This document shows, piece after piece, positions 46,037-55,361 of a DNA stretch of 64,000 nt. This DNA comes from Holtiella tumoricola. GTDB taxonomy: Bacteria; Bacillota; Clostridia; Lachnospirales; Cellulosilyticaceae. The position numbers were made by a program, and so were the translations under genes. A model generated the notes under the pieces. It saw nothing but the letters and a program-made list of their open reading frames with translations, did not search any database and was not told where the DNA came from. The DNA lies in assembly GCF_027857615.1 (NCBI RefSeq), contig NZ_JAQIFT010000033.1, positions 1-64,000 on the forward strand. Reading direction: 5' to 3'. Numbering within the stretch: the first letter of the stretch is position 1; every line of letters starts with the position of its first letter.

Positions 46037-46973
46037 GGCTAAAGTGAAGAGAAAAAAGAAAGTTTCATTTAAAATTTTTTTTAAAAAAAGGAATACCATT
46101 CAGATGTTTGCCATGCTTCTGACAAACATCCATCTGCCAAATTTTCTCAAGGGAAGCTTATACAACGGAAAGGTCAAGCAGGTGTGCGTGCCTGGACTTA
46201 ACTGCTACTCATGTCCGGCTGCAACGGGAGCATGCCCCATCGGATCTTTTCAGGCCGTGGTGGGTTCCTCCAAATTCAGTTTTTCCTATTATATAACTGG
46301 CATATTAATTTTTTTCGGCATAATGCTCGGAAGGTTTATTTGTGGCTTCCTTTGCCCATTCGGATGGTTTCAGGATCTGCTTCATAAGATTCCAACGAAG
46401 AAGTTCAGCACCAAAAAGCTTAAGGCTCTGCGCTACATTAAGTACGGTGTTCTCACTATTGCGGTAGTTGCATTACCAATCCTGATTGCAAACAGCGCCG
46501 GAATCGGCTCACCGTACTTCTGTAAATACATCTGCCCTCAGGGGATATTGGAAGGCGGCATACCGCTTTCGCTTGTCGACAGCAGCATTAGGGGGACACT
46601 AGGGGCTCTCTTTACTTGGAAATTCGGAATACTGGTCGCGATTATAATGCTCAGCGTGCTGTTCTACCGTCCATTCTGCAAATGGCTGTGCCCACTCGGT
46701 GCATTCTACGCACTGTTTAATAAGATTTCTCTTCTTAGCTACAATATTGACAAGCACAAATGCGTTTCCTGTGGAAAGTGTAGCAGAACATGCAAAATGG
46801 ATGTCGACATCACCAAAAACACATCCCACACAGAGTGTATCCGCTGTGGAGAGTGCATAAAGGTGTGCCCAACAAAGGCAATCAGCGTCCACTGGGGAAT
46901 TGAAAATCCCCTGGAAATAAAGAAAGATAAAATAATAAATCAGATTGGAGAGATAAAAAATGAAAGTAATTAA
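46029..46973 (+). CDS. 4Fe-4S membrane protein (NapH/MauN-like)
   Basis: The roughly 315-residue protein has about five membrane segments. Conserved cysteine motifs of the NapH/CcoG type are present (CGFLCPFGWFQ; CKYICPQGILEG; CKWLCPLGAFY). Two C-terminal ferredoxin clusters follow (CVSCGKCSRTC; CIRCGECIKVC). It should carry electrons across or within the membrane. The start is uncertain: TTG at 46029 or GTG at 46044. It lies between the CXXC protein and the TlpA-like lipoprotein, a set that transfers reducing power to extracytoplasmic thiols or methionine sulfoxide repair (inference). Confidence 0.88.
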   Translation: MDKAKVKRKKKVSFKIFFKKRNTIQMFAMLLTNIHLPNFLKGSLYNGKVKQVCVPGLNCYSCPAATGACPIGSFQAVVGSSKFSFSYYITGILIFFGIMLGRFICGFLCPFGWFQDLLHKIPTKKFSTKKLKALRYIKYGVLTIAVVALPILIANSAGIGSPYFCKYICPQGILEGGIPLSLVDSSIRGTLGALFTWKFGILVAIIMLSVLFYRPFCKWLCPLGAFYALFNKISLLSYNIDKHKCVSCGKCSRTCKMDVDITKNTSHTECIRCGECIKVCPTKAISVHWGIENPLEIKKDKIINQIGEIKNESN

Positions 46974-47850
46974 AAAAATCGTACCCCTATTTATAGTAAT
47001 AATGATGACAATTTCGTTGGTGGCATGTGGCAACAGTAGTACAGTCAGCTCCCAATCCTCAACAGACGAAACAGAGCAAGCTAAAACCTTCCCGAAATTT
47101 CAGGGAACAGATTTTGACGGCAACAGTGTCGATGAATCTCTGTTCAGCAAAAATGAGGTAACTCTTCTTAATTTCTGGTTCAACGGCTGCTCTGCGTGCG
47201 TCAATGAAATGCCTGCGCTCGAAGAATTGAACGCTAGGCTCCGTGAAAAAGGTGCTGAACTTGTAGGCATAAACGTCGAAGCTGGTGGAAGCGACAAAGC
47301 ACTTGCAGAGGCAAAGGAAATCCTTTCAAAACAGGGCGCTACATATAGGAATTTGTTTATCAGCGCTGGAGAAGAAGCAAATGAATATATCGAAAAAATC
47401 TTCGCTTTCCCCACGACAGTTATGGTAGACAAGAACGGTAATATCATCGGAAAACCTATTGTAGGAAGCATTGAAGATGAGAAGAAAATAGATGATATCC
47501 TTAAGATGGTCGACGATGTGAAAGCTGGAAAAACAGTTTCATATGCTTCTGACGATGACGATAAAATGACAGCACTTATGACAGAGGTAGATAATATCTT
47601 CTTAGAACACAAGGATGTTTGGGACAAGGTATTCGACAGCATCAAGAAGAACTTCGACAGCAGCCAGAAAAACAATGTTGAGCAGGCAGATGATACCACC
47701 TATGCTGAATACTTAAAAGCTCAGATAGAAACTGTAAAGGATTCCTTTACCGAGGATGAGCTGAGGACTCTTGACAACGACATTAAAAGGATAGACGAAA
47801 TTGATAAGCAAATTCAGGAATTAGACAGCAATAAAGACAGTAATAAGTAA
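46960..47850 (+). CDS. TlpA/ResA-like thioredoxin lipoprotein
   Basis: The 296-residue protein has a lipoprotein signal (LVACG, lipidated Cys about 23). A thioredoxin-like domain has the active site CSACVNEMP in place of the usual CxPC and a cis-proline in FAFPTTVM. A charged helical C-terminal extension (about 200-296) follows. It is a surface thiol-disulfide reductase or oxidase of the redox operon. Its start overlaps the end of the ferredoxin-like gene. Confidence 0.9.
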   Translation: MKVIKKIVPLFIVIMMTISLVACGNSSTVSSQSSTDETEQAKTFPKFQGTDFDGNSVDESLFSKNEVTLLNFWFNGCSACVNEMPALEELNARLREKGAELVGINVEAGGSDKALAEAKEILSKQGATYRNLFISAGEEANEYIEKIFAFPTTVMVDKNGNIIGKPIVGSIEDEKKIDDILKMVDDVKAGKTVSYASDDDDKMTALMTEVDNIFLEHKDVWDKVFDSIKKNFDSSQKNNVEQADDTTYAEYLKAQIETVKDSFTEDELRTLDNDIKRIDEIDKQIQELDSNKDSNK

Positions 47851-47863
47851 TCGAGAGGTAAGG

Positions 47864-48701
47864 CATGACTAAAAACAATATAGATGTTAGACAAAAAATC
47901 TGGTTTACCCTACTCCCGATATTTGCGATAGGAATACACTTTTTTCCTCAAACATCTTCCTCTATGGTATTTATGACTTATTTCTAAACGTTATGGGCAT
48001 ACCTGACGAGAAGTTTATGAAGTTTTCTTATTTGGCTGAAATGCTTGTATATGTCGTGCTGATACTTATCTTCTTCATCATCTTCAAGCTGGCGTTTAGA
48101 AAGGACAAGGATCAAATGAGACTTATTGCCGAATCTTAAGGACTCGGCAATAAGTCTCATCGCAGGTGCAGGAGTTTCAGGAGTTTCTTATCTCTGGATT
48201 ATGCTGGCTGAAAAAATACCCGCACTTCAGAGAAGTCTTGCCGCAATGGACGCAACAAACAAGGAAATCGAAGGTGGAAGTAGTTTGGGACTCATTCTAA
48301 TTGTCGTTGTTGCCGCACCTCTCATAGAAGAGATTCTTTTTCGTGGAATAGTATTTCGCTCCATGCGCAAGGTTATCCCTAGATGGTATCCGCTAATATT
48401 GTCCGCAGCAATATTCGGAGCCTATCACATGAATATAGTTCAGGCTGTTTACGCTACCTTTATGGGAATAGTCGCTGCAATAATTTACGAGAAGACGAAT
48501 AACCTTATGTATCCGATTCTCGTACATGTAACAAACAACCTTATCGGTGCGATACAAAGCTTTATCCCTTCGGAGACAGGAGTTTTTATCGTTAATATGT
48601 TTTCTCTTTCCATGATTATTCCTATGTTTTATGCAATCTATCGTTTACTTAGATGCAACCTTCCAGAACAAGCATACGCTAAAACACCTATCGACATTTG
48701 A
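47864..48701 (+). pseudogene. CPBP family intramembrane protease, frameshifted
   Basis: The frame at 48126-48701 has the CPBP motifs intact (PLIEEILFRGIVFRSM; FGAYHMNIVQAV; HVTNNLIGA). The 5' part (47864 onward, MTKNNIDVRQKIWFTLLP) is split by a frameshift near 47945. A second frame change coincides with a perfect 15-bp inverted repeat at 48118-48158. The protein was probably about 280 residues with seven membrane segments and is now broken, though a C-terminal fragment could be made. It is the last gene of the redox operon. Confidence 0.7.
48118..48158. repeat. Perfect 15-bp inverted repeat inside the CPBP pseudogene
   Basis: GAGACTTATTGCCGA and its complement separated by 11 nt. It includes the frame change, so it may have arisen as a palindromic duplication that inactivated the gene. 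Confidence 0.8.
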
Positions 48702-48753
48702 AATAGGTTGACAGTAAAGAGAAATTTGTCTGAGCATACAAATTATTATTTAT

Positions 48754-48864
48754 TTGGGAGATTATAAGCAAACCCTTTATCGAGCTGAAACCAGTTCTAC
48801 TAAAGCTAATCTAAATAATGATCAAACTGAAACTTATCATGAAATTAAGCCGTTGCAACCTTGA
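48754..48864 (+). pseudogene. 3' remnant of a cassette gene
   Basis: A 36-codon open stretch (LGDYKQTLYRAETSS, then ENDQT-like hydrophilic sequence ending KPLQP) has no start or ribosome site. It ends inside a hairpin (48849-48873), just as complete cassette genes do further right. It appears to be the tail of a deleted cassette gene. Confidence 0.35.
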
Positions 48865-48930
48865 TGCAACGGCTCCTACTTTTCCTACGTCCTCAAACTG
48901 GTCTAGAGTATACTTACAAAAGGATAGTGG
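48849..48930 (+). repeat. Cassette intergenic module 1: hairpin plus conserved motif
   Basis: Hairpin GCCGTTGCA/TGCAACGGC at 48849-48873, then the conserved motif variant GTCTAGAGTATACTTACAAA and about 10 more bases at 48901-48930. This is the leftmost copy of the recurring module. Confidence 0.65.
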
Positions 48931-49315
48931 ACAATATTTAAACAATTTATTATAATAAGTCCCAAAATATTATGCCTATTCAATAGAACTACTTACTATT
49001 ACGGAGGTAGTTACTCCACCTACACAGTAAAATATACCTAAATTACATAAATAAGGCACTGTACTATTTTATTTAGGACAGTGCCTTTGCTTATTACACC
49101 ACATCTATCTGCTAGAGTATCATTACAAAATAAGTATTTCTCATAGAGTCCCTAAGTAGAGCTGCCAAAGCTACTTTCGAAAACTATGAAAATATGGCAA
49201 CCTCGCTATTTCATAATAACAAGTTTTCCATATTTTTTGAAATTAAGAGTAATTTAAGCAAATACTAATTTAGTCTTACTAAGGTCTGGCTCATAATCTC
49301 ACAGATAAACTGGAA
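48931..49315. other. Gene-free region with cassette remnants
   Basis: Apart from the module at 49053-49130, no supported gene is present. The sequence is AT-rich and ends at the stop codon of the hydrogenase fusion gene on the minus strand. Confidence 0.4.
49053..49130 (+). repeat. Cassette intergenic module 2: hairpin plus degenerate motif
   Basis: Hairpin AAGGCACTGTACT/AGGACAGTGCCTT at 49053-49087 (nearly the same arm sequence as at 57026). It is followed by CTAGAGTATCATTACAAAA at 49112-49130. No gene is left in front of it. Confidence 0.6.
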
Positions 49316-51355
49316 TTAATAGTTTTCTTTTCTCACTTCAAAGAAAGCTTTTGGATGTTTACATACGGGGCAAACTTCTGGTGCCTCAAGTCCAACAACA
49401 ATATGTCCACAGTTGCGACACTCCCACATTGTAACACCACTCTTTTTAAATACTTCCATTACCTCAATGTTATGAAGTAATGCACGGTATCTTTCTTCAT
49501 GATGTTTTTCAATGGCACCTACTGCCCTGAATTGAGCTGCTAATTCTGTGAAGCCTTCTTCCTCGGCTTCTTTAGCCATTCTATCATACATATCTGTCCA
49601 TTCTGCATTTTCACCTTCTGCTGCATGTAGAAGATTTTCAGGAGTATCTCCCAACTCACCAAGAGCTTTAAACCAAAGCTTTGCATGTTCTTTTTCATTT
49701 TCTGCAGTCTGTAAAAATAAGGCTGCAATCTGCTCATATCCAGCTTTCTTTGCTACAGCTGCAAAGTATGTATATTTATTTCTAGCCTGCGATTCACCTG
49801 CAAAAGCTTCCCAAAGATTTTTCTCTGTCTTTGTTCCTGCATATTTACTTTTGGCAAGGGAAGACTCATCTTTCTTTAAAACAGAAGCCGGTTGCTTACA
49901 GATCGGACATTGTTCCGGTGTTTGCTCTCCCTCATAAACATATCCGCATACACTACATATCCATTTGTTCATTTTGTTCTCTCCTTTTTGTTTTAATATT
50001 TTACTTTTATCCTCATATGAGGTGTGTAACATTTCTTCAGCTAATTCACTAAGTGGCTCTCCATAAAACTCTTCATAGATTCTTTTGATATCCGGATTTT
50101 CATGACTTTTTCTGATAGTCATTGCTTCATCTTTGGTATAAAGACTTTGAATTCTTGCCTTTCTAACCTCATCCTTATCCTTCAAAAGGTCCTTTGGCTG
50201 ACCTCCTCCACCTATACATCCACCAGGACATGTCATTACCTCTATAAAGTGGTAATGCTTTTCACCTTTTTTAATCTGATCAATTACTTTGCCAGCATTG
50301 GCAGTTCCATATATTACAGCAATATTTACATCCAAATCACCAATTTTTAGGCTAGCCTCTTTAACACCTTCATAACCTCTTACTGGCACTAAATTAAAAA
50401 GCTGCTCTGGAGATTTTTCTTTTGTAATAAATTCATATGCACTTCGAAGTGCTGCCTCCATAACACCACCGGTATTACCAAAGATAACGGCTGCTCCTGA
50501 TGCTTCTCCCATAAAATCATCATAATTACTATCGGCAAGATCACCTAAATCGATACCTTCTTCTTTTGCCCACCTTGCAAGTTCTCTTGTGGTAATAACA
50601 TAATCCATATCACGAAGGCCTTCGATACCAAGATATCTCGAAGCTGCATTCATTTCTTCTCTTCGGATTTCATACTTCTTAGCAGTGCATGGTGTAAGTG
50701 CAACATTAACAATGCTTTGCGGATTAAGACCTTTCTTATTTGCAAAATAGGTTTTAATGGTTGGTCCTTGCATACCGATTGGACTTTTGGCTGTAGAAAG
50801 GTTTGACATCATCTCCGGATAATATGTTTCAACATATTTAACCCATGCAGGGCAACAACTGGTAAATTGCGGAAGTGGTGCAGTATTTTGCGTAACTCTT
50901 TCAACTAGTTCACTGGCTTCTTCAACAATTGTTAAATCGGCTGCAAAGTTGGTGTCAAGGACAAAATCAACACCAAGTTTTCTAAGTAGTGCCACCATCT
51001 TTTCCTGAACAAAGCTGCCAGCTGACATGCCAAACTCTTCGCCAAGTGCAACTCTTACGGATGGGGATGTGCTAACAATGACGACTTTTTCCGGATTATT
51101 TATGGCTTCCTTTACGTAGTGATATTCATACTTTTCAGTAATGCTATCTACCGGACATACATTTGCACACTGCCCACAATTTATGCACACTACTTGTCCA
51201 TCGGTCTGTTCAAAAGTATATGTGCCATGTACACCTATTTGATTGGTACATATCTCTTTGCACATTCCACATTTGATACATTTCTCTTCTAGACGAACAA
51301 TACTGGGATTGTCTTCCTCAATGGGAACTCTTACATTAAGTGGTAAATGATTCAT
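49316..51355 (-). CDS. [FeFe] hydrogenase-rubredoxin-rubrerythrin fusion
   Basis: A 679-residue protein. Two [4Fe-4S] ferredoxin motifs (CIKCGMCKEIC; CINCGQCANVC) lie at about 24-70. The H-cluster domain (about 85-440) has TSCCPAW, LTPCTAKK and MTCPGGCIGGGGQP. A linker follows, then rubredoxin CSVCGYVYEG...CPIC at about 470. A rubrerythrin di-iron domain (AFAGESQARNKY; ENEKEHAKLW; EKHHEERY) and a final rubredoxin CRNCGHIVVG...CPVC end it. Internal initiation at 49972 (AAAGGAGA site) could yield rubrerythrin alone. It would couple H2 or electron flow to peroxide reduction. It starts after GGAGG. Confidence 0.9.
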   Translation of the reverse strand: MNHLPLNVRVPIEEDNPSIVRLEEKCIKCGMCKEICTNQIGVHGTYTFEQTDGQVVCINCGQCANVCPVDSITEKYEYHYVKEAINNPEKVVIVSTSPSVRVALGEEFGMSAGSFVQEKMVALLRKLGVDFVLDTNFAADLTIVEEASELVERVTQNTAPLPQFTSCCPAWVKYVETYYPEMMSNLSTAKSPIGMQGPTIKTYFANKKGLNPQSIVNVALTPCTAKKYEIRREEMNAASRYLGIEGLRDMDYVITTRELARWAKEEGIDLGDLADSNYDDFMGEASGAAVIFGNTGGVMEAALRSAYEFITKEKSPEQLFNLVPVRGYEGVKEASLKIGDLDVNIAVIYGTANAGKVIDQIKKGEKHYHFIEVMTCPGGCIGGGGQPKDLLKDKDEVRKARIQSLYTKDEAMTIRKSHENPDIKRIYEEFYGEPLSELAEEMLHTSYEDKSKILKQKGENKMNKWICSVCGYVYEGEQTPEQCPICKQPASVLKKDESSLAKSKYAGTKTEKNLWEAFAGESQARNKYTYFAAVAKKAGYEQIAALFLQTAENEKEHAKLWFKALGELGDTPENLLHAAEGENAEWTDMYDRMAKEAEEEGFTELAAQFRAVGAIEKHHEERYRALLHNIEVMEVFKKSGVTMWECRNCGHIVVGLEAPEVCPVCKHPKAFFEVRKENY

Positions 51356-51903
51356 AAAATTAACCTCCTATAAATAGTATTTTCATTTGTTTTACCAATT
51401 TCTTGCTACCGTTTTGAAAAATATTCCTCAGTATGTATATAGAATAATTTTACTACGGCAAAACAGATTTTTCAACAAAAAATACGAACAGAAGAAAGGA
51501 CATTCCTATGAGAATGAAAATCCTATCACCATTTTTATACAAGGTTACTCTTCCTATTTGGGGTCTATAACAAGCAAAGGAACTATACTGTATGAATAGT
51601 ATAATTCCTTATTGCGTTATTAGCTGTATTTTACCATGTAGGTAAAACGTACCTACCAATGGAAGCTGGACAAACAAATATCTTATTCAAAAACTTTCGG
51701 CTTTATGATTAATTCAAAATTTTCAAAGTTCAATAGACATTCCATATATCCACACCTTTCTTCACACTGACAGTAATTAACCAATTATCAATATGCCACA
51801 CTTTAAACCAACAAATCAAAAATTGAAAAAAACTTTTTTAGCTCTCTTCTCCTTTATAACAGCGATAATTGAATAAATAGCATATATTTTCATAATTATC
51901 TAA
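51356..51903. other. Gene-free region
   Basis: About 550 bp upstream of the hydrogenase fusion with no supported gene on either strand. A 70-codon plus-strand frame at 51387 lacks a ribosome site and any family resemblance. It probably contains the hydrogenase promoter. Confidence 0.4.
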
Positions 51904-52131
51904 TTAATCTTCATCAACTGCTATAAGTGTTCCAGTAAGCGTTTTATTACTACCCGTGTCGTTATTCGTTACACCTGAAATTATATATTTATATGTATTT
52001 CCATTTTTTAAACCTTTTACTCTTACAGTCAACTCATCATTATCTTTCTCAGTAATCTTAGTTGTATCATAACTTCCATATGTTGTACTTCGAACTAAAA
52101 AATTATTGCATTCTAAATTGAGCCAATGCAC
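51904..52131 (-). pseudogene. 5'-truncated surface-protein fragment
   Basis: A 75-codon frame with beta-rich sequence (ELTVRVKGLKNGNTYKYIISG) like the last strands of a fibronectin-type or similar surface domain. Its 5' end coincides with the hairpin at 52120-52151, and no start site is present. It is a remnant cut off by the cassette array. Confidence 0.4.
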
Positions 52132-52205
52132 TCTTATCGGTGCATTAGCTCCTGATTTACCTATAATCCAAGTATAGTCCAGAGTATCCTTGCAAAAGGA
52201 CGGTG
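52120..52205 (+). repeat. Cassette intergenic module 3: hairpin plus conserved motif
   Basis: Hairpin GAGCCAATGCAC/GTGCATTAGCTC (52120-52151), then CTATAATCCAAGTATAG and the motif GTCCAGAGTATCCTTGCAAA and about 9 bases (52177-52205). A downstream stretch AATTTGAGAGTTGAAG at 52251 recurs at 55984. Confidence 0.75.
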
Positions 52206-52379
52206 AACGAGAGTTTTGTTTTCATATTGCTTACCCTTTCCATTGTTCACAATTTGAGAGTTGAAGCCTTTATCTTCTAATGTTAAAATAATAAGAATAC
52301 AACCTTACAAATTACTTAAAAATGATAATTCATGAGTTTAATACTTATAAATTAAATTACATAACTGGTGGTGATTATT

Positions 52380-52850
52380 TTGAGTAAAGAGTTTGAAATA
52401 CAAGGGTGCATAGAGGTGCCGATAAGTCTATCTGAAGATGAATTTTTCAAAGAATTTATTGGCTTTATTGAATCTAAAAACTGGACATTTGGCGGGGGTA
52501 TAAATGAAATTATTGATGGATTTTATATAAATGCTGATGGTACAAAGGGGAAATATGTGCTTGAGGATATGTTCGATAACATACATGATAACCTAACAAA
52601 TGAGTTGTTTGAGTTACATTCTTTAGCCTCATTGATATATTTGATAAATGCAGGACGTGAACTTGAATTTTCCTACAATGATGTAAAATGCTTTATTTCA
52701 AAAAGCGGATCTACCAAGACAGTTTCTCTGTGGATATCCGAGGATGAGCAGGCATATGACAATATCGAAGACCTAATTGAAAATGCGATGATATGCAATC
52801 AACCTCTTGTTCATATATTCCATGCTACTACATTAGAAACTCTTTTTTAG
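52380..52850 (+). CDS. Cassette protein, unknown (156 residues)
   Basis: An acidic alpha/beta protein (SKEFEIQGCIEVPISLSEDEF; ...WTFGGGINEIIDGFYINADG; NAMICNQPLVHIFHATTL). It resembles small immunity-type proteins in size and composition, but no family is claimed. A TTG start at 52380 with GGTGGTGATT upstream is preferred to GTG codons at 52368-52371. It is followed within 9 bp by the DUF3885-like gene, so the two form one unit. Confidence 0.65.
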   Translation: MSKEFEIQGCIEVPISLSEDEFFKEFIGFIESKNWTFGGGINEIIDGFYINADGTKGKYVLEDMFDNIHDNLTNELFELHSLASLIYLINAGRELEFSYNDVKCFISKSGSTKTVSLWISEDEQAYDNIEDLIENAMICNQPLVHIFHATTLETLF

Positions 52851-52859
52851 GAGGTTGCT

Positions 52860-53876
52860 ATGATAATAACAGAAACAACGTTTGAGATTTCTTGGTCAAA
52901 TTTTTGCTGGATTGATTCTTCTGCAGATAATCAGGAAGATTTATGCCTACACGGCAATGTTACAGTTACCATTGAGGATACTCAATTAAGTTACTCATGC
53001 TGTACAAGTGCTGCAGCACTTCAGATGCTTAGAACTCTAACGCAGGATCATAAAATCACTCCTTATGAGCAAATGCTTCCTTGTTGTGGTCACAGTTTAT
53101 TTGCATCTGACGATTTGAGTAAAGTAACAGTTAGTGGCTGTGATAATGGTATTGATTATTTAGTGATCCATAAGGAAAATACAGTGGTTATTGAAACAGA
53201 AGACGGAATCCTCTACACGGTTTCATTGCCGAAATACCGAGCTAAAGTTTTGAAATTTGCAAGAGCTGTTGAGAAATTTTATCTCCAATGCTCACCTAAG
53301 ATTTTGCCAACTGAACCTTATGAAAAGGACGGATATCTTGCTTTTTGGAACGAATGGACGCAGCATATGTTTCGGGCTATGCATTTGTACGAAAACCAGC
53401 TGCTAAACCGAGCGCTACTGTCTACCCACTACCGTAATGAGTGGGAGTTAGATGGTGGTAGGCCATATGATGCTTCTCAAAATGTAAGAAAAGAATATAT
53501 CGGTGCTTGCTTACAGATTGCTGTAAATCTCTACATACAGCAACATTTTACTAACAATTTAGCTGTCATTTATGACGATAAATACAATTGTGCAGTAAAA
53601 AACGAAAAAGAATTTATTGAGTCCTGCCTTACATCAATCGAAAGCCAAAGCTACCCCTTTCATTGGGTGGATGAAGAAGAAACCTATTACGGCACAAGAC
53701 ATATATGGAAAGCCAACCGAATTGATATTGAAACACTTTTTCGTAAAATAATTATCTCTGATTTAGGTGATAATACAGAACTTGATTGTTCTGTTTATAT
53801 CGTAGATCTTGAAACCGGAACTGTATTTTTCTTATACGACGATAGAGGTATGGATATCTTTTACGAATTAAGTTAA
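52860..53876 (+). CDS. DUF3885-like cassette protein
   Basis: The 338-residue protein has an unrecognised N-terminal two thirds (two or three beta-rich domains). The C-terminal DUF3885-like region ends CSVYIVDLETGTVFFLYDDRGMD. DUF3885 proteins are often encoded in Firmicute toxin-immunity neighbourhoods, so an immunity or related accessory role is possible. The start has AGGAGG upstream. A hairpin begins 15 bp after the stop. Confidence 0.7.
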   Translation: MIITETTFEISWSNFCWIDSSADNQEDLCLHGNVTVTIEDTQLSYSCCTSAAALQMLRTLTQDHKITPYEQMLPCCGHSLFASDDLSKVTVSGCDNGIDYLVIHKENTVVIETEDGILYTVSLPKYRAKVLKFARAVEKFYLQCSPKILPTEPYEKDGYLAFWNEWTQHMFRAMHLYENQLLNRALLSTHYRNEWELDGGRPYDASQNVRKEYIGACLQIAVNLYIQQHFTNNLAVIYDDKYNCAVKNEKEFIESCLTSIESQSYPFHWVDEEETYYGTRHIWKANRIDIETLFRKIIISDLGDNTELDCSVYIVDLETGTVFFLYDDRGMDIFYELS

Positions 53877-53890
53877 TCATATTTAATTTT

Positions 53891-53976
53891 AGAGCCACTG
53901 CACTTTGCATTTGCAGTGGCTCTTGCTTTACCTATAGACCCAAAATAGTCCAGAGTATCCTTGCAAAAGGACGGCG
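53891..53976 (+). repeat. Cassette intergenic module 4: hairpin plus conserved motif
   Basis: Perfect 12-nt hairpin AGAGCCACTGCA/TGCAGTGGCTCT (53891-53923) followed by CCTATAGACCC and the motif GTCCAGAGTATCCTTGCAAA and about 9 bases (53948-53976). Identical to module 3 over most of the motif. Confidence 0.8.
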
Positions 53977-54131
53977 AAATACTTCCTTGCGACTGTTTAA
54001 TGGATTATGGTATAATTCAGTTAATAAAACTACTATATAACAGTTTTAAGAAAAAGTAGTAACGTCAAAATGGTTGGGTACAACTCATTTAAATTGTATA
54101 AATAGAATACTATATTTGGTGGTGGTATATC

Positions 54132-54668
54132 ATGATTTTGTGGACAATTCAACATCTGAAAGCCTATGAGAAGCTGTGCGAAACAGGAACCCTTAGAGCA
54201 GATGCAAAGCATCTTATCTTTAATGGCGAATTCACGGAAGCCTATCGTTGGATGGCTGAGCAAATGACAGAACGTATTGGAACTGCACCAAATGGCATTG
54301 TTTTTCCTGTGTGGGCATGGTACCAATGGGAGGGACAACGAAAAAGACCGGATATGAGATTTCATAGTCGTGGTTGGGGCGAAAAAGGAACACCAATTGT
54401 ACTTTTAACAATCGATGTTCCTGAGAATCTTGTTCTGCTGTCGGACTTTGATTACTGGCATATTGTTTTAAGTGACGGGGATTTGATTTTCCCTTATTCC
54501 GAAACAGCTTGTTATTCCAAAGAGAAGAAAAGAAACAGTTGGAAAAATATATTTGATATTACGTGTTCCTTTGATAGCGAGGAACATAGCCAACTCTCTA
54601 CACAAGCAACCCTCTGGGAAATCAAAAAGGAATGGGTAATCAAAGCCGAGCATTTTACATCTCGATGA
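54132..54668 (+). CDS. DUF3841 protein (cassette)
   Basis: The 178-residue protein resembles DUF3841 (MILWTIQHLKAYEKLCETG; MRFHSRGWGEKGTPIVLLTID; SDGDLIFPYSETACYSKEKK). This small family is found in Firmicute and Actinobacterial accessory regions; the function is unknown. The start has GGTGGTGG upstream. The next gene begins 130 bp later after a conserved leader sequence. Confidence 0.8.
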   Translation: MILWTIQHLKAYEKLCETGTLRADAKHLIFNGEFTEAYRWMAEQMTERIGTAPNGIVFPVWAWYQWEGQRKRPDMRFHSRGWGEKGTPIVLLTIDVPENLVLLSDFDYWHIVLSDGDLIFPYSETACYSKEKKRNSWKNIFDITCSFDSEEHSQLSTQATLWEIKKEWVIKAEHFTSR

Positions 54669-54720
54669 ATTCCCCATTTGGCGGAGGAAATTATGGTAAA
54701 CTTGTTCAATATAACCGCCT

Positions 54721-54793
54721 AAGAAAGCTTTTGCTAAACGGTAGCAAGGACTTTTAACGCTCAGAGAGCGAATTTATATAATTGACAGGAGTG
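54721..54793 (+). promoter_or_regulatory. Conserved cassette leader sequence, copy 1
   Basis: AAGAAAGCTTTTGCTAAACG, then GTAGCAAGG, TTTTAACGCT and GCGAATTTATATA, ending at the AGGAG site of the next gene. A closely related sequence stands at 56042-56112 before another cassette gene, so upstream regions as well as hairpins are shared. Confidence 0.6.
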
Positions 54794-54797
54794 TTCT

Positions 54798-55361
54798 ATG
54801 AAAACAAAGTATATACAAATACAAAATCTTAATTATTTTGATGGATTATACGAACTTATGGGTAATAGTATCAGCGACTTAATGGGCGTAGAATTCTCTA
54901 TTACTGATGACAAAAAGGGTGAAGAACAATACTTTTGGATGGATTTTTTCAATTTAAGAGCATTAAATGAGGGGGATTTAAAAGAAGAAGCCAATCCTCA
55001 GCATTTGAGCGAAAAGCTAAATTCTGGTGAAATAGATTTTTTTATTCGTAGTGCATACTTTCCTACGCCAGAGGTATTTTATGAACCGAAAGATTTTTGT
55101 TCAAAAACAATTTTTCAGCAAAAAAATCCAACAACTCCCCACTATACTCATATATGCTTAAACGAAACAGAACCGCTTACTCCGGAAAATATAATAAAAT
55201 GGCTTCAAAAATTATCCATAACCTTATTTGGTGAGCAATTTGATTTTCAAATGGGACAAGTTGAATCAAAAGACGAGGCTGTTATTCGATGTAAAAAAGA
55301 ATTTGAAGAAGGTAAACCATATTTTCTAAAACCGCATTTAGATGGTTTTTTAACTTATTAA
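54798..55361 (+). CDS. Cassette protein, unknown (187 residues)
   Basis: An alpha/beta protein (KTKYIQIQNLNYFDGLYELMG; EEQYFWMDFFNLRAL; IRSAYFPTPEVFYEPKDFC) typical in size of immunity-type proteins, with no family assigned. The start has AGGAGTG upstream. A 5'-truncated second gene follows without a gap, which marks a recombination joint. Confidence 0.65.
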   Translation: MKTKYIQIQNLNYFDGLYELMGNSISDLMGVEFSITDDKKGEEQYFWMDFFNLRALNEGDLKEEANPQHLSEKLNSGEIDFFIRSAYFPTPEVFYEPKDFCSKTIFQQKNPTTPHYTHICLNETEPLTPENIIKWLQKLSITLFGEQFDFQMGQVESKDEAVIRCKKEFEEGKPYFLKPHLDGFLTY

